Of a stretch of 64,000 nt of DNA, positions 32,935 to 41,115 are shown piece by piece; positions within the stretch are counted from its first letter, which is position 1, and each line of letters begins with the position of its first letter. Below the pieces are notes generated by a model that searched no databases, was not told the DNA's origin, and saw only the letters and a program-made list of their open reading frames with translations. Source of the DNA: CALHVX01 sp039198065 (GTDB lineage Bacteria > Pseudomonadota > Gammaproteobacteria > Pseudomonadales > Azotimanducaceae); the NCBI GenBank assembly GCA_039198065.1, contig JBCCTU010000002.1, positions 310,001 through 374,000 of the forward strand, given 5' to 3'. The translations under genes were made by a program, and so were the position numbers.

Positions 32935-33705
32935 ATGCTTTGCCGAGATGGATTTCGAGCGCGAGTGCTGTGTGTTGCAACGCTGTTGTGTGTGGCGGCA
33001 TTGCCTCAGCGCGCTTTGGCCTTGTTCGATGCCAATGAGCCGGATGTGGTCGTTTCCGACCCGTACATCGAGTTCCGCACCGGCGCAGGGCGCGGCTATC
33101 CGATCTTCTACGTCATCGGGCAAGGAGACCGCGTCACCCTGCTCAAGCGCAAGACCGACTGGTTCAAGGTGCGTGGGCCTCGCGGCCAGGAGGGTTGGGT
33201 GCACATCGATCAGATGGCTCACACCCTCAACTTGGACGGCGAGCCCATTGATTTCCGCCGTCTCGGACGTGATGACTTTACCCATCGGCGCTGGGAAATG
33301 GGCGTCGCCGGTGGCGACTTCGGTGGCGCTAATCTCATCAGCGGACACCTTGGCTTTGCCCTTACACCCCATGTCTCCATCCAATTGGAGGCGGCGCAGA
33401 TACTCGGCAACTTCTCCGACGGGTTGATCGGTAACGTCAGTGCCGTCATTGCACCCTGGTCCGGGAGCCGCATTTCGCCGTACTTCATGGTCGGGACGGG
33501 GATCATTCGAACGGAACCGCAGGCGTCGATCGTCGCCACGGAAGACCGGGAAGATGAGGCCGCTCACGCGGGTATCGGCGCCAATGTGTATTTGAGTGAT
33601 CGATTTATTTTCCGGATTGAATACAAGCGCCACACGGTGCTCACGAGTCGGGACGACAACGAAGAGATAGATCAATGGAAGACCGGTTTCAGCGTCTTTT
33701 TCTAA
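32935..33705 (+). CDS. SH3-domain protein with a C-terminal outer-membrane-barrel-like region
   Basis: A 256-residue exported protein. After the signal peptide (VLCVATLLCVAALPQRALA) comes an SH3b domain: YIEFRTGAGRGYPIFYVIGQ, RVTLLKRKTDWFKVRGPRGQ, EGWVHIDQM. The C-terminal half alternates polar and hydrophobic residues in amphipathic strands (HVSIQLEAAQILGNFSDGLI; FIFRIEYKRHTVLTS) and ends in Phe-Phe, typical of small outer-membrane barrels. SH3b domains in such proteins often bind peptidoglycan or peptides. It overlaps the next gene by 31 bases, so the two are translationally coupled. An in-frame start at 32848 would add 29 residues but would overlap the HzsA-like gene. Confidence 0.75.
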   Translation: MLCRDGFRARVLCVATLLCVAALPQRALALFDANEPDVVVSDPYIEFRTGAGRGYPIFYVIGQGDRVTLLKRKTDWFKVRGPRGQEGWVHIDQMAHTLNLDGEPIDFRRLGRDDFTHRRWEMGVAGGDFGGANLISGHLGFALTPHVSIQLEAAQILGNFSDGLIGNVSAVIAPWSGSRISPYFMVGTGIIRTEPQASIVATEDREDEAAHAGIGANVYLSDRFIFRIEYKRHTVLTSRDDNEEIDQWKTGFSVFF

Positions 33706-34370
33706 CCCGGTTGAACCCGGTATGTCGCGCTCTCGCAGCGATGTTGGTTCTGGGTCTAGGGCCCCTTGGAGCCGCGCCCGCGTTCTCGGCAACGGATCCC
33801 GATGAACTTGAGCTCGAGCCGCTGGTGGTTCGCGAGCCGGAAGTGCGCCAGGTCAAAATCGACGAGATCGACACCGAAGACTTCGAGATTGGCGTCTTTG
33901 GTGGGCTCATGAGCGTCCAGGACTTCGGTACCGATACGCTGGTGGGGGTACGTGCCGCGTACCACATCACCGAAGATTTCTTCGTTGAGGGTACCTACGG
34001 TCAGTCCACCCTCGGTTTGACGTCGTTTGAGCGATTGAGCGGTGGTGCTCGGCTGCTGACTGAAGAAGAGCGGGACCTGACCTACTACAACGTCTCCGTC
34101 GGTTGGAACCTCTTTCCGGGAGAGTCCTTTCTTGCGCGCCGCTGGGCGTTCCGCGGCGGGCTCTACCTCGTCGGCGGTGTGGGCAGCACCGAGTTTGGCG
34201 GTGACTCTCGATTCACCATCAACGCCGGTGTCGGCTACCGCCTGATTGTCCGGGACTGGCTCGCGGCGCACGTTACCGTGCGTAACCACATGTTCGACAG
34301 CGAGCTGCTGGGCGAAGCAGAAACGCTCAACAACATTGAATTTTCTGGCGCGATCACGCTGTTCTTCTGA
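33675..34370 (+). CDS. Outer-membrane beta-barrel domain protein
   Basis: A 231-residue exported protein with a signal peptide ending near APAFSA. After an acidic stretch (DELELEPLVVREPEVRQVKI) it has eight or so amphipathic strands, with FEIGVFGGLMSVQDFGTDTL and VRAAYHITEDFFVEGTYGQS as the first strands and a C-terminal ITLFF with the terminal Phe used for BAM-dependent insertion. It matches the small OmpA-like/TIGR04565-type barrels that accompany DUF4266 and DUF3570 genes. The start lies within the upstream gene. Confidence 0.8.
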   Translation: MEDRFQRLFLTRLNPVCRALAAMLVLGLGPLGAAPAFSATDPDELELEPLVVREPEVRQVKIDEIDTEDFEIGVFGGLMSVQDFGTDTLVGVRAAYHITEDFFVEGTYGQSTLGLTSFERLSGGARLLTEEERDLTYYNVSVGWNLFPGESFLARRWAFRGGLYLVGGVGSTEFGGDSRFTINAGVGYRLIVRDWLAAHVTVRNHMFDSELLGEAETLNNIEFSGAITLFF

Positions 34371-34391
34371 TTCGAAGGTGAGGAGTTGCTC

Positions 34392-34664
34392 ATGGTGTCC
34401 TTCACGATCCAAACGCGCGGCCGGCGTCTGCTCAAGCTCGGTGCTCAAGGTTTGGCCGTCGTCGCCCTAGTCGCGACCGGTGGCTGCAGCTCGATGAAGA
34501 TTGAGCCCTGGGTTAGTCCTTTTGAGCGCAACAATCTTGCGGACCCGATCATGAGCTTCAGTCGCTCACAGGCGTCGGCTTCCTATCTGCACCACGTGTA
34601 TCAGAGCCGCGAAGGCGCTCGCGGTGCGGAAGGGGGCAGCGGAGGCGGCTGTGGCTGCAATTGA
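34392..34664 (+). CDS. DUF4266 small lipoprotein with Gly/Cys C-terminus
   Basis: A 90-residue protein. A signal segment LAVVALVATGGCSSM contains the likely lipidated Cys32 (weak lipobox). The mature part begins KIEPWVSPFERNNLADPIMS, matching the DUF4266 pattern PWER-x-x-LA, then HHVYQSREGARGAEGG, and ends GSGGGCGCN with Cys87 and Cys89. The ATG has GAGGAG six bases upstream; a TTG six bases earlier is less likely. DUF4266 genes are known next to DUF3570 genes. The conserved Gly-Cys-Gly-Cys tail could bind a metal or be a modification or crosslinking site. No function is established that I know of. Confidence 0.85.
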   Translation: MVSFTIQTRGRRLLKLGAQGLAVVALVATGGCSSMKIEPWVSPFERNNLADPIMSFSRSQASASYLHHVYQSREGARGAEGGSGGGCGCN

Positions 34665-34665
34665 T

Positions 34666-35814
34666 ATGAGTGTTCTAGTGCGCTTCGCGTTTCGTGTGAC
34701 GCTGACGTTTGCGTTGTTCTCCGCGGGCACGGCCGCTGCCGCGGTGTTACCGGAAGACAAGACCGACGTGCTCTATCACGCCTACAGTGGCGACGGACTC
34801 GAGGTCCACGGTCCTTCCGTACTCGTACGAAAGGGCTACAAGGACAAGGTCTCTGTGTGGGCCAACTACTACGTCGACATGCTGACCAGCGCTTCGGTCG
34901 ATGTAGAAGCGACGGCCAGCGAGTACACCGAGGAGCGGGTCGAGCGCAGTGCCGGGGTCGATTACCTGCACGGCAAGACATCCATCGGCTTTTCCTGGAC
35001 CAACAGTGAAGAAGACGATTACTCAGCGCATTCCTATCGCCTGGGCGTCAGTCACGACTTCTTTGGTGATCTCACCACGGTTGGCATCAGCTACGCGCGC
35101 GGCGACGACGTGGTACGCCGTAACGGTGACGCCGTGTTCGAAGAAGAAGCGGGCCGCCAGGTCTACCGAGTCGACCTTACCCAGATTCTGACCAAGAGCC
35201 TGATCGTGAACGTAAACTACGAGGGTGTCACGGACGAAGGGTTTCTAAACAACCCCTACCGTCAGGTGCGCTATCTCGATCCCAACGCTGCGCGTGGTTT
35301 CAGTTACGAGTCCGAGCTGTACCCCAACACGCGAACCAGCTCGGCGGCTGCAGTACGCGCCATGTACTTCCTTCCTTATCGGGCGTCGCTGAAGGGGGAG
35401 TTTCGTGGTTACTCCGATTCCTGGGGAATCAGCGCCTGGAACGCCGAAGTGGCCTACGTTCATCCATTCGCGAACGGGCTCACCTTTGATCTCAAGTATC
35501 GGTATTACACGCAGGATGCGGCCGATTTCTACAGTGATCTGTTCCCGCGCCAGCAGGCTCAGAATTTTCTCGCCCGAGACAAAGAGCTGAGCACCTTTGA
35601 GACGCACACCATCGGCGCGGGAATCAGCTACGAGTTCGAGACGCCCTGGTTGCCGTTTTTCACGAAAGGGGAAGCGAATCTGTTCATGGATTTCATCACG
35701 TTCCAATACGCGGACTTCCGCAACGTGAACATCGCCGGTGACGGCGTTGGAACCGAACCCTTCCATAGCTTCGACGCCCAGGTGCTGCGCGCCTACTTCT
35801 CGTTCTGGTACTAG
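34666..35814 (+). CDS. DUF3570 outer-membrane protein
   Basis: A 382-residue protein with a signal peptide (LTFALFSAGTAAAA) and a long series of amphipathic strands with YxF-type ends, finishing in FSFWY, which suggests a large beta-barrel. VLYHAYSGDGLEVHGPSVLV and KYKDK-like strand turns match DUF3570. It starts one base after the DUF4266 stop, so the two are coupled; the longer frame to 34624 overlaps that gene. In other bacteria this pair is often joined by a thioredoxin-like protein and an ApbE flavin transferase, which are missing here. It may be the outer-membrane channel or scaffold of the system. Confidence 0.85.
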   Translation: MSVLVRFAFRVTLTFALFSAGTAAAAVLPEDKTDVLYHAYSGDGLEVHGPSVLVRKGYKDKVSVWANYYVDMLTSASVDVEATASEYTEERVERSAGVDYLHGKTSIGFSWTNSEEDDYSAHSYRLGVSHDFFGDLTTVGISYARGDDVVRRNGDAVFEEEAGRQVYRVDLTQILTKSLIVNVNYEGVTDEGFLNNPYRQVRYLDPNAARGFSYESELYPNTRTSSAAAVRAMYFLPYRASLKGEFRGYSDSWGISAWNAEVAYVHPFANGLTFDLKYRYYTQDAADFYSDLFPRQQAQNFLARDKELSTFETHTIGAGISYEFETPWLPFFTKGEANLFMDFITFQYADFRNVNIAGDGVGTEPFHSFDAQVLRAYFSFWY

Positions 35815-35823
35815 CACGCGTCA

Positions 35824-35843
35824 GCGCATCGCTTGCGGTGCGC
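35824..35843 (+). terminator. Hairpin after the DUF3570 gene
   Basis: GCGCATCGC (35824-35832) pairs with GCGGTGCGC (35835-35843), with one G-U pair and a tight turn. No T run follows, so this may be a rho-dependent end or a stability element rather than a simple terminator. Confidence 0.35.
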
Positions 35844-35924
35844 TACCCGACGTACTGAGGCCGGCTGGCTTCGCAGTGATGCACGCGCAGCGGTAGGGCC
35901 GCTGGCCACGGCATCGCGCATGCT

Positions 35925-35930
35925 TATACT
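35925..35930 (+). promoter_or_regulatory. Possible -10 element of gltX
   Basis: TATACT lies 28 bases before the gltX ATG in an otherwise GC-rich leader. The -35 position is not well matched. Confidence 0.35.
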
Positions 35931-35958
35931 ACGCCCCTCGAAACGTACCGCGAACGTC

Positions 35959-37455
35959 ATGACCGTTAGAACCCGCATTGCGCCGTCGCCGACCGGCGAC
36001 CCGCACGTTGGTACCGCTTATATGGCGCTCTTCAACTGGGCCCTCGCTCGTCAGGCGGGAGGGCAGTTTGTGTTGCGCATCGAGGATACGGATCAGGAAC
36101 GCAGTACCCAGGCGTCCGAGGCGGCGATTCTCGAGTCGCTCCGGTGGTTAGGCCTTGATTGGGACGAGGGGCCGGACGTCGGCGGCGACTACGGGCCCTA
36201 TCGGCAAAGTGAACGACTGGCGCTGTACCGCCGCTACGTCGATCAGCTGATTGAGCAGGGCGTTGCGTTCGTTTGCTTTTGCACGCGGGAGCGACTCGAT
36301 GCACTGCGTGCCGAGCAGCGGGCTTGTGGCGAAACTCAGCGCTACGACGGTCATTGCGCGGATCTTCCTGCGGATGAAGTCAAAGCCCGGATCGCGGCCG
36401 GAGAGCCCCACGTCGTTCGCATGCGCGTGCCTGACGAGGGAACGTGCCGCTTCGAGGACGCTTTGCGCGGGCCCATCGAGATTCCCTTCGCGCAGATCGA
36501 TATGCAGGTGCTACTGAAGTCCGACGGCTTCCCGACGTACCACTTGGCAGTCGTGGTCGATGACCATCTTATGGGCATTACCCATATCGTTCGCGGCGAG
36601 GAGTGGATCAACTCCGTTCCCAAGCACGTGCTGCTCTATGAGTACTTTGGTTGGGACGCACCGACCTTCGTGCACATGCCGCTGCTGCGTAACCCCGATC
36701 AGAGCAAGCTCTCGAAGCGCAAGAATCCGACCAGCGTCAGCTATTACCGCGAAGCCGGGTTCCTCCCGGAAGCCTTGGCGAACTACCTGGGCACTATGGG
36801 CTTTTCGATGCCGGACGAACGGGACCTCTTTAGCCGCAGTGAGTTCGCCGAAGCGATGAGCATCGATCGCATCACCCTCGGCGGACCGATCTTTGACCCG
36901 GTCAAGCTGCGCTGGATGAACGGTCAATACCTGCGCGCACTCAGCGACGATGACTTTGTTGCTCGGGTGAAAGACTGGATGATCAACGACGATCGGCTTC
37001 GTGCCTTGCTCCCGCTCGTTAAGGAGCGTACGGAGCAACTCAGCGACCTCGTGCCGCAGGTTGCCTACCTCATCGGCGATCGGGGCGACCTCGCGGCGGA
37101 GGCCTTCTCCTTCAACGGACTCCCGGACGAGCAGGTTCCGGTCGTGCTGCATCACTACCTCACGGCCCTGGATCAGGCGCGGAGCTGGGACCGGGAACTG
37201 CTGTTCGACACCGCCCAGCAGCTGGCGTCTTTCCTTGAGCTCAAGCTCAAGGTGTTCTTGCATCCTGTATTCCTCGCCGTGTCCGGCAAGCCCGTCTCGT
37301 TACCGCTGTTCGACTCCATGGTGTTCCTGGGATCTGACATTACGCGGGTTCGGCTGCGGGAAGCGTTGGCGATCGTTGGTGTGTCGAAGAAGCAACAGAA
37401 GAAACTCGACAAATCGTTCGAGGCGTTCCAGCGGTCGCGCGTATTAGCCGAGTGA
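35959..37455 (+). CDS. gltX: Glutamyl-tRNA synthetase
   Basis: A 498-residue class I synthetase that charges tRNA(Glu). The HIGH motif is seen as PSPTGDPHVGTAYMALFNWA, the following FVLRIEDTDQERS is typical, and the KMSKS-like loop is SKLSKRKNPTS. The anticodon-binding helical domain follows (from about residue 330). The ATG at 35959 is chosen because the homologous N-terminus MTVRTRIAPSPTG starts there; upstream frame is not conserved-looking. It is a housekeeping gene separating the envelope cluster from the iron island. Confidence 0.95.
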   Translation: MTVRTRIAPSPTGDPHVGTAYMALFNWALARQAGGQFVLRIEDTDQERSTQASEAAILESLRWLGLDWDEGPDVGGDYGPYRQSERLALYRRYVDQLIEQGVAFVCFCTRERLDALRAEQRACGETQRYDGHCADLPADEVKARIAAGEPHVVRMRVPDEGTCRFEDALRGPIEIPFAQIDMQVLLKSDGFPTYHLAVVVDDHLMGITHIVRGEEWINSVPKHVLLYEYFGWDAPTFVHMPLLRNPDQSKLSKRKNPTSVSYYREAGFLPEALANYLGTMGFSMPDERDLFSRSEFAEAMSIDRITLGGPIFDPVKLRWMNGQYLRALSDDDFVARVKDWMINDDRLRALLPLVKERTEQLSDLVPQVAYLIGDRGDLAAEAFSFNGLPDEQVPVVLHHYLTALDQARSWDRELLFDTAQQLASFLELKLKVFLHPVFLAVSGKPVSLPLFDSMVFLGSDITRVRLREALAIVGVSKKQQKKLDKSFEAFQRSRVLAE

Positions 37456-37566
37456 TTCCAGCGGCAACAGGAGCCACCAGCTGCCGACGTACAGGGCGAA
37501 AAACACCAAGGCACCGGCAAGCCAGGCCCAGAATTCCTGAGAACGATCGGGCAGTGAGCGCCTCAT
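37444..37566 (-). CDS. 40-residue single-pass membrane protein
   Basis: A very small protein. A basic N-terminus (MRRSLPDRSQEF) is followed by one hydrophobic helix WAWLAGALVFFALYVGSWWL with several Trp. It starts at the ATGA that overlaps the stop of the upstream 163-residue gene and ends inside the 3' end of convergent gltX by 12 bases. The overlap and shared Fur-type promoter region suggest that it is real and coexpressed. Function is unknown; it could be an inner-membrane accessory of an iron uptake component. Confidence 0.55.
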   Translation of the reverse strand: MRRSLPDRSQEFWAWLAGALVFFALYVGSWWLLLPLESLG

Positions 37567-38054
37567 CGGCTTATCACTTTGAGACTCGCCGTCGGTGCGA
37601 GTCGCAACTGCGCGCCGTTCAGATGGTGAACGTAGGTCGCAGCGGTCCGCAAAAAGGGTCGGACCAATTTGCCAGTGATCATTGTCTTGAGCTTCTCCTC
37701 GGCCAGATCCCACTGGTCGGCCTGGACCCATCGAAGAATGGAAAGCAGCGCCATCTCATCGGGGTGGGCTGTTTTGAAGCAACCGCAGCGCACAACGATT
37801 TTTCGGTGCGCCGAGACGGCTAACAGGCACATGAGCTCGTCGAAGTGTTCCGCACCATCCTCGGCACCACAGGCGTGGTGCGATGCGTAGAGAATCGGCT
37901 CCACGGGTTGGCGGAGCCGCGCCGCTTCGGTCCAGCGCCGAAGGCTCCAAATCACGAACTGACCACCCTCTGATAACGAACTGATAGGAACCTCATCCTG
38001 TGCTTCAGACTCGCTCGGCGAAGCGACAGGGGAGGGGTGGTTGCAGCTCTGCAC
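37563..38054 (-). CDS. Fur-associated soluble protein of unknown function
   Basis: A 163-residue protein with no signal peptide or membrane segment. Recognisable stretches are FVIWSLRRWTEAARLRQPVE, YASHHACGAEDGAEHFDELM and the cysteine pair VVRCGCFKTAHPDEMALLSI, then ILRWVQADQWDLAEEKLKTM. I do not recognise the family. The paired Cys and several His could bind metal. A Fur-like box lies 24 bases upstream, so iron-responsive expression is likely. It is followed by a coupled 40-residue membrane protein. Confidence 0.65.
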   Translation of the reverse strand: MQSCNHPSPVASPSESEAQDEVPISSLSEGGQFVIWSLRRWTEAARLRQPVEPILYASHHACGAEDGAEHFDELMCLLAVSAHRKIVVRCGCFKTAHPDEMALLSILRWVQADQWDLAEEKLKTMITGKLVRPFLRTAATYVHHLNGAQLRLAPTASLKVISR

Positions 38055-38078
38055 TAGGCGCTCCTTAGTCTACGAAAT

Positions 38079-38098
38079 GCAAATGAGAACAATTATCA
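38079..38098. promoter_or_regulatory. Fur box 1
   Basis: GCAAATGAGAACAATTATCA fits the AATGAGAAT-N-ATTATCAT type of Fur site. It lies 24 bases upstream of the minus-strand unknown gene and may also control transcription to the right. Confidence 0.6.
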
Positions 38099-38210
38099 CT
38101 TAAGATTTAAGCCTATTCAGGTCGGTCTGTCGAGTCCTTTTATCGACCTGTCGCACAGTTGATGGCGGCAGCACAGGATGCGACACCGGCCCTAAATTGT
38201 GCATCGCACA

Positions 38211-38268
38211 AAATACGGGCGCCGCAGGCGGGTGCAGCGCGTGCAGCGCGTTGGCGCCTCCGTATTTA
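38211..38268. repeat. Strong GC-rich inverted repeat
   Basis: AAATACGGGCGCC on the left pairs with GGCGCCTCCGTATTT on the right, with a two-base bulge, closing a loop that contains two GCAGCGCG copies. Read on the minus strand, the stem is followed by TATTTTG, so it could terminate a leftward transcript or shape a small RNA. Confidence 0.5.
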
Positions 38269-38564
38269 CAGGTGGAGTTGTGAATTCAAAAGGCTGAGTT
38301 CGACGAAGATTGAAACGTTACCGAAGGTGAACTTTCGGGGAACGGTTTTGCTTGCTGTCCTGACTAGAGCGCAGCGTTCGGCGGTACCGTGCACTTCAGC
38401 GATTTCTTCGTCAGCGCCATCGTGAGTTGGCAAGTCAAGCGTTTGCCGATGTTCGAAACCGGGCACCGCTCGATGAGCGTATCCTTTTGAATGTTCAACT
38501 GGGCGTTCAGTTACTCTTTACAGCCGGCAACGGGTAGGCTGCGCATAGGTTAAGAGGAACTGCC

Positions 38565-39125
38565 ATGGCTGCGACGCGAATCGATGAACTCCGCGAGGCC
38601 CTCGGAGGTGCGCACCCCATGGCAGCGACGAAGGTCAAGGACCACCTCGACGAGTATCAGATCGGTTTCATTCGCCACTCACCCTTTGCGGTAATGGCCA
38701 GCGCCGACGGGGAGGGCAACTGCGATGCCTCCCCCAAGGGCGGCGAACCGGGGTTCGCTAAAGTCTTGGACGAACGCACGTTGCTCATCCCCGACATCGG
38801 CGGCAATCGTCTCTTTCAGAGCTATGAAAATTTTCAGAGCAACGGCAAGGCCGGCTTCGTGTTCTTCATTCCCGGGATCGAAGTCACGGTACGGGTCAAC
38901 GGTCGAGTTGAAATTCTTGAGGCAGCAGCTGTTGAAGCCGCCGGTGGCGATGCGGCTGTGCACAATCCAGACGATAACGCTGGAATTGTCCAAGGCCTCA
39001 AGCTGACCATCGATGAGGCCTACTTTCACTGCCCTCGCTCCATGCACTTTGGTGAGGTCTGGAGTACGCAGCAGATTGAGACGAATCGCGCAAAGGGCCT
39101 TGCCGATCTAAAGAGCGCTGGCTAA
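38565..39125 (+). CDS. PPOX-type FMN-dependent flavoprotein (MSMEG_1061-like)
   Basis: A 186-residue pyridoxamine-5'-phosphate-oxidase-like protein. FAVMASADGEGNCDASPKGG, then LLIPDIGGNRLFQSYENFQ, GFVFFIPGIEVTVRVNGRVE and TIDEAYFHCPRSMHFGEVW follow the family order. Members bind FMN or F420 and reduce varied substrates; those in iron islands may help reduce ferric chelates or degrade heme, but this is not shown. AGAGGA lies six bases before the ATG. Its stop interlocks with the stop of the convergent serine hydrolase. Confidence 0.88.
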   Translation: MAATRIDELREALGGAHPMAATKVKDHLDEYQIGFIRHSPFAVMASADGEGNCDASPKGGEPGFAKVLDERTLLIPDIGGNRLFQSYENFQSNGKAGFVFFIPGIEVTVRVNGRVEILEAAAVEAAGGDAAVHNPDDNAGIVQGLKLTIDEAYFHCPRSMHFGEVWSTQQIETNRAKGLADLKSAG

Positions 39126-40603
39126 GACTCGGGCTGCACTGCGGTCACGGGTCGGTGAAGCCCGGCCAGTGCAAACGACACCAGTGCGGCAACGATGGCT
39201 CGGTACAGACCGATGACTTCGGGGGGTAAAAACTCGAGCGTTCGCATCGGAACCGAGCGAAAGCCCGTCATGACCTGGACACCGACCGAGGTTTCGAGCA
39301 GCACCGCGGCAAGAGCGCCGATCGCAAGGACAATGCCTGCGAGAACGCATCGCAGCGGTGCATTGTCGAAGGAGACCACACGCCACCGCCGCCAACGAAG
39401 GAAACCCGTAAGTGCGAGAGCGACCAACGTAACGCCCGTGGCGATGCGTGTTGCCACCAACCGTTGTGAGTGCTGCGACTGCGCTTCTACCCGAGCGTCG
39501 GCGCATGCTCTTGCTCCGAGTTCGTTGCCCTGGTCGCGGATCCATGTGCACAGTACGGCCTGGTTGAAGCGTCCTCCTGACTCTGCGTTGGTGAGGGAAA
39601 CGATTCCAGCCTGGGTTTTGGGGTCAAAGCGAAAGGCGGCCTTCCAGCCAAAGTTGCTGCCGTTGTGGCCGAGCAGCGCGCCGTCCGCGTAGCGGAAAAA
39701 GCCGTGGGCCATGAACGCTTCCGGGGCGCTTGGCTGGTGAAGCTGATCCAGGAAGGAGCGGTTAACGTCATTCAGTGACAGGTTGGCGATCAGAAACCGA
39801 GCGTAGTCGCTTGCTGTCAACGTCAGTCCGGCGGCGGCGTTCGCGCGAAAGCGGTGTGCCGCGATGGGGTTTCCGTGGGCATCGTGGGCCGCTGCATCGG
39901 ACCAGGGCCCCCTCGGCCGTGTTCCGTCAAAGCTAGCACTCGACATGCCCAATGGTCGAAATACGCGCTCTTGCGCGAGTGCGTTGAAGTCTTCACCGGT
40001 CTTAAGCGTTGCAAGGTATTCAACGAGCGTGTAGCCGCCGCCCGAGTAGGAAAACTGAGCCCCGGGCTCGGTCAGCTGCTGCACGACACCCGCCCCGTTG
40101 TTATCGCCCGCAAGATGATCTGCATAGTCCGGCAGCGGCACGTCGACGGGGAAGCCGGGGTAGCCGCCCAGAGACAGGCCGGCGCTGTGAGACATTACCT
40201 GCAGTAATGAGAACGGCTGGGCGCTTACCAGGGCTCCTGGGAGTCGCCCGGTGGGAAACTGTCCGCGGAGATCATTCGTCCAGGAGAGCTGTCCGTCGTC
40301 GGCGAGGGCCGCAAATACCCAGGCCGCGACGGGCTTCGAGAGCGAGCCGACCTGAAACCGCGTTTGCTCGGACACGGGGCGGTTCGTTACCGTACTTTCG
40401 ACCCCGACGTTGAAGACCGTTTTGATGGTGCCGTCGGTGACGCGCACCACGACAGCACCGGGAACGGTGTGCTCGCTCGCAAGCTCAGAGAGCCGATCTT
40501 GGGTTAACCGCAGCTGGCCTGCTTCGCTCGCGGCCACAGATGCCAGGAGTGTCAGTACAGCCCCGACGCACCAGCAAACGACAGGGTCTCGCCTACCGCG
40601 CAT
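39122..40603 (-). CDS. Beta-lactamase-family serine hydrolase with C-terminal membrane helices
   Basis: A 493-residue exported class C beta-lactamase/DD-peptidase-like enzyme. The signal peptide is VVCWCVGAVLTLLASVAASE. The S-x-x-K site is VGSLSKPVAAW, the Tyr motif is FSYSGGGYTLVEYL, and the KTG-equivalent is LLGHNGSNFGW. Three or so hydrophobic helices close the C-terminus, probably a membrane anchor. ATG 40603 is preferred since it gives a clean signal peptide; it overlaps the VOC gene by 11 bases, so the pair is coupled. Substrate is unknown; some relatives are esterases acting on siderophores or peptides. Confidence 0.82.
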   Translation of the reverse strand: MRGRRDPVVCWCVGAVLTLLASVAASEAGQLRLTQDRLSELASEHTVPGAVVVRVTDGTIKTVFNVGVESTVTNRPVSEQTRFQVGSLSKPVAAWVFAALADDGQLSWTNDLRGQFPTGRLPGALVSAQPFSLLQVMSHSAGLSLGGYPGFPVDVPLPDYADHLAGDNNGAGVVQQLTEPGAQFSYSGGGYTLVEYLATLKTGEDFNALAQERVFRPLGMSSASFDGTRPRGPWSDAAAHDAHGNPIAAHRFRANAAAGLTLTASDYARFLIANLSLNDVNRSFLDQLHQPSAPEAFMAHGFFRYADGALLGHNGSNFGWKAAFRFDPKTQAGIVSLTNAESGGRFNQAVLCTWIRDQGNELGARACADARVEAQSQHSQRLVATRIATGVTLVALALTGFLRWRRWRVVSFDNAPLRCVLAGIVLAIGALAAVLLETSVGVQVMTGFRSVPMRTLEFLPPEVIGLYRAIVAALVSFALAGLHRPVTAVQPES

Positions 40604-40979
40604 CGATCTGCTCAGCGATTCGCCAGAGGACGCCGCTCGGATCGGTGAGGACAAAGTCGCGCATTCCCCAGGGTTGAGTCTCGATGGGTAACAGACTGAC
40701 CCCGAACTGTTCGACGACCTTTGCGGCCACTAAAGCCTCATGCCAGGCATCAACGTTCTCAACGAGCAAGTGCATCATAAAATTGCTTGCGTGCGTTTCG
40801 ACGTAGAAGTTCTGTAGCAGGAAAGTGGCTCCGCCGCGCTGAAACAAAGAAACGTCGCTGCCATCGGATTGCAGTTGGAAGCCGATCGCCTGATAAAAGC
40901 GTTTCGATAGCTCATAGTCGCGTGCCGGTACGAAGGCCTTTAGCTCTCGGATTTCCTGCGGGTCGGGTGTAGGCTCCAT
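40593..40979 (-). CDS. Glyoxalase/VOC-family protein
   Basis: A 128-residue vicinal-oxygen-chelate fold protein. PARDYELSKRFYQAIGFQLQ is the first beta-alpha-beta module and DFVLTDPSGVLWRIAEQI the C-terminal metal-ligand strand. It lacks an obvious full set of metal ligands (first ligand position is not His), so it may be a bleomycin-resistance-type binder rather than a lyase. The start ATG 40979 is chosen because the domain begins 14 residues later. It precedes and overlaps the serine hydrolase. Confidence 0.8.
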   Translation of the reverse strand: MEPTPDPQEIRELKAFVPARDYELSKRFYQAIGFQLQSDGSDVSLFQRGGATFLLQNFYVETHASNFMMHLLVENVDAWHEALVAAKVVEQFGVSLLPIETQPWGMRDFVLTDPSGVLWRIAEQIDAR

Positions 40980-41115
40980 GCACGGGCTTCGTCGTTGTTT
41001 ACGAGCGAGATCACAGCGGGAATCACAGCGTTTGGCAAGTCTCGCATTGTCGTCGCTCAGCTGAACGGGTCCAGACGGCGTTGCCAATCCGTTACGACCC
41101 CGCGGAGAGAACGCC

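Larger units (their letters stand above)
38055..38564. other. 510-base region with Fur box and long inverted repeat
   Basis: Between the Fur-linked unknown gene and the PPOX gene. It holds Fur box 1 and the hairpin at 38211-38268. Open frames here (for example 38159-38425) have poor composition and no ribosome-binding site, so I list no gene. A small RNA is possible. Confidence 0.5.

Noticed and set aside
36681..36741. Non-functional KMSKS in gltX because it reads SKLSKRK
   Set aside because: This variant is normal in bacterial GltX proteins.
38159..38425. 88-residue frame between the Fur-linked gene and the PPOX gene
   Set aside because: No ribosome-binding site, Arg- and Ser-rich composition and an internal strong hairpin; it does not look like a protein.
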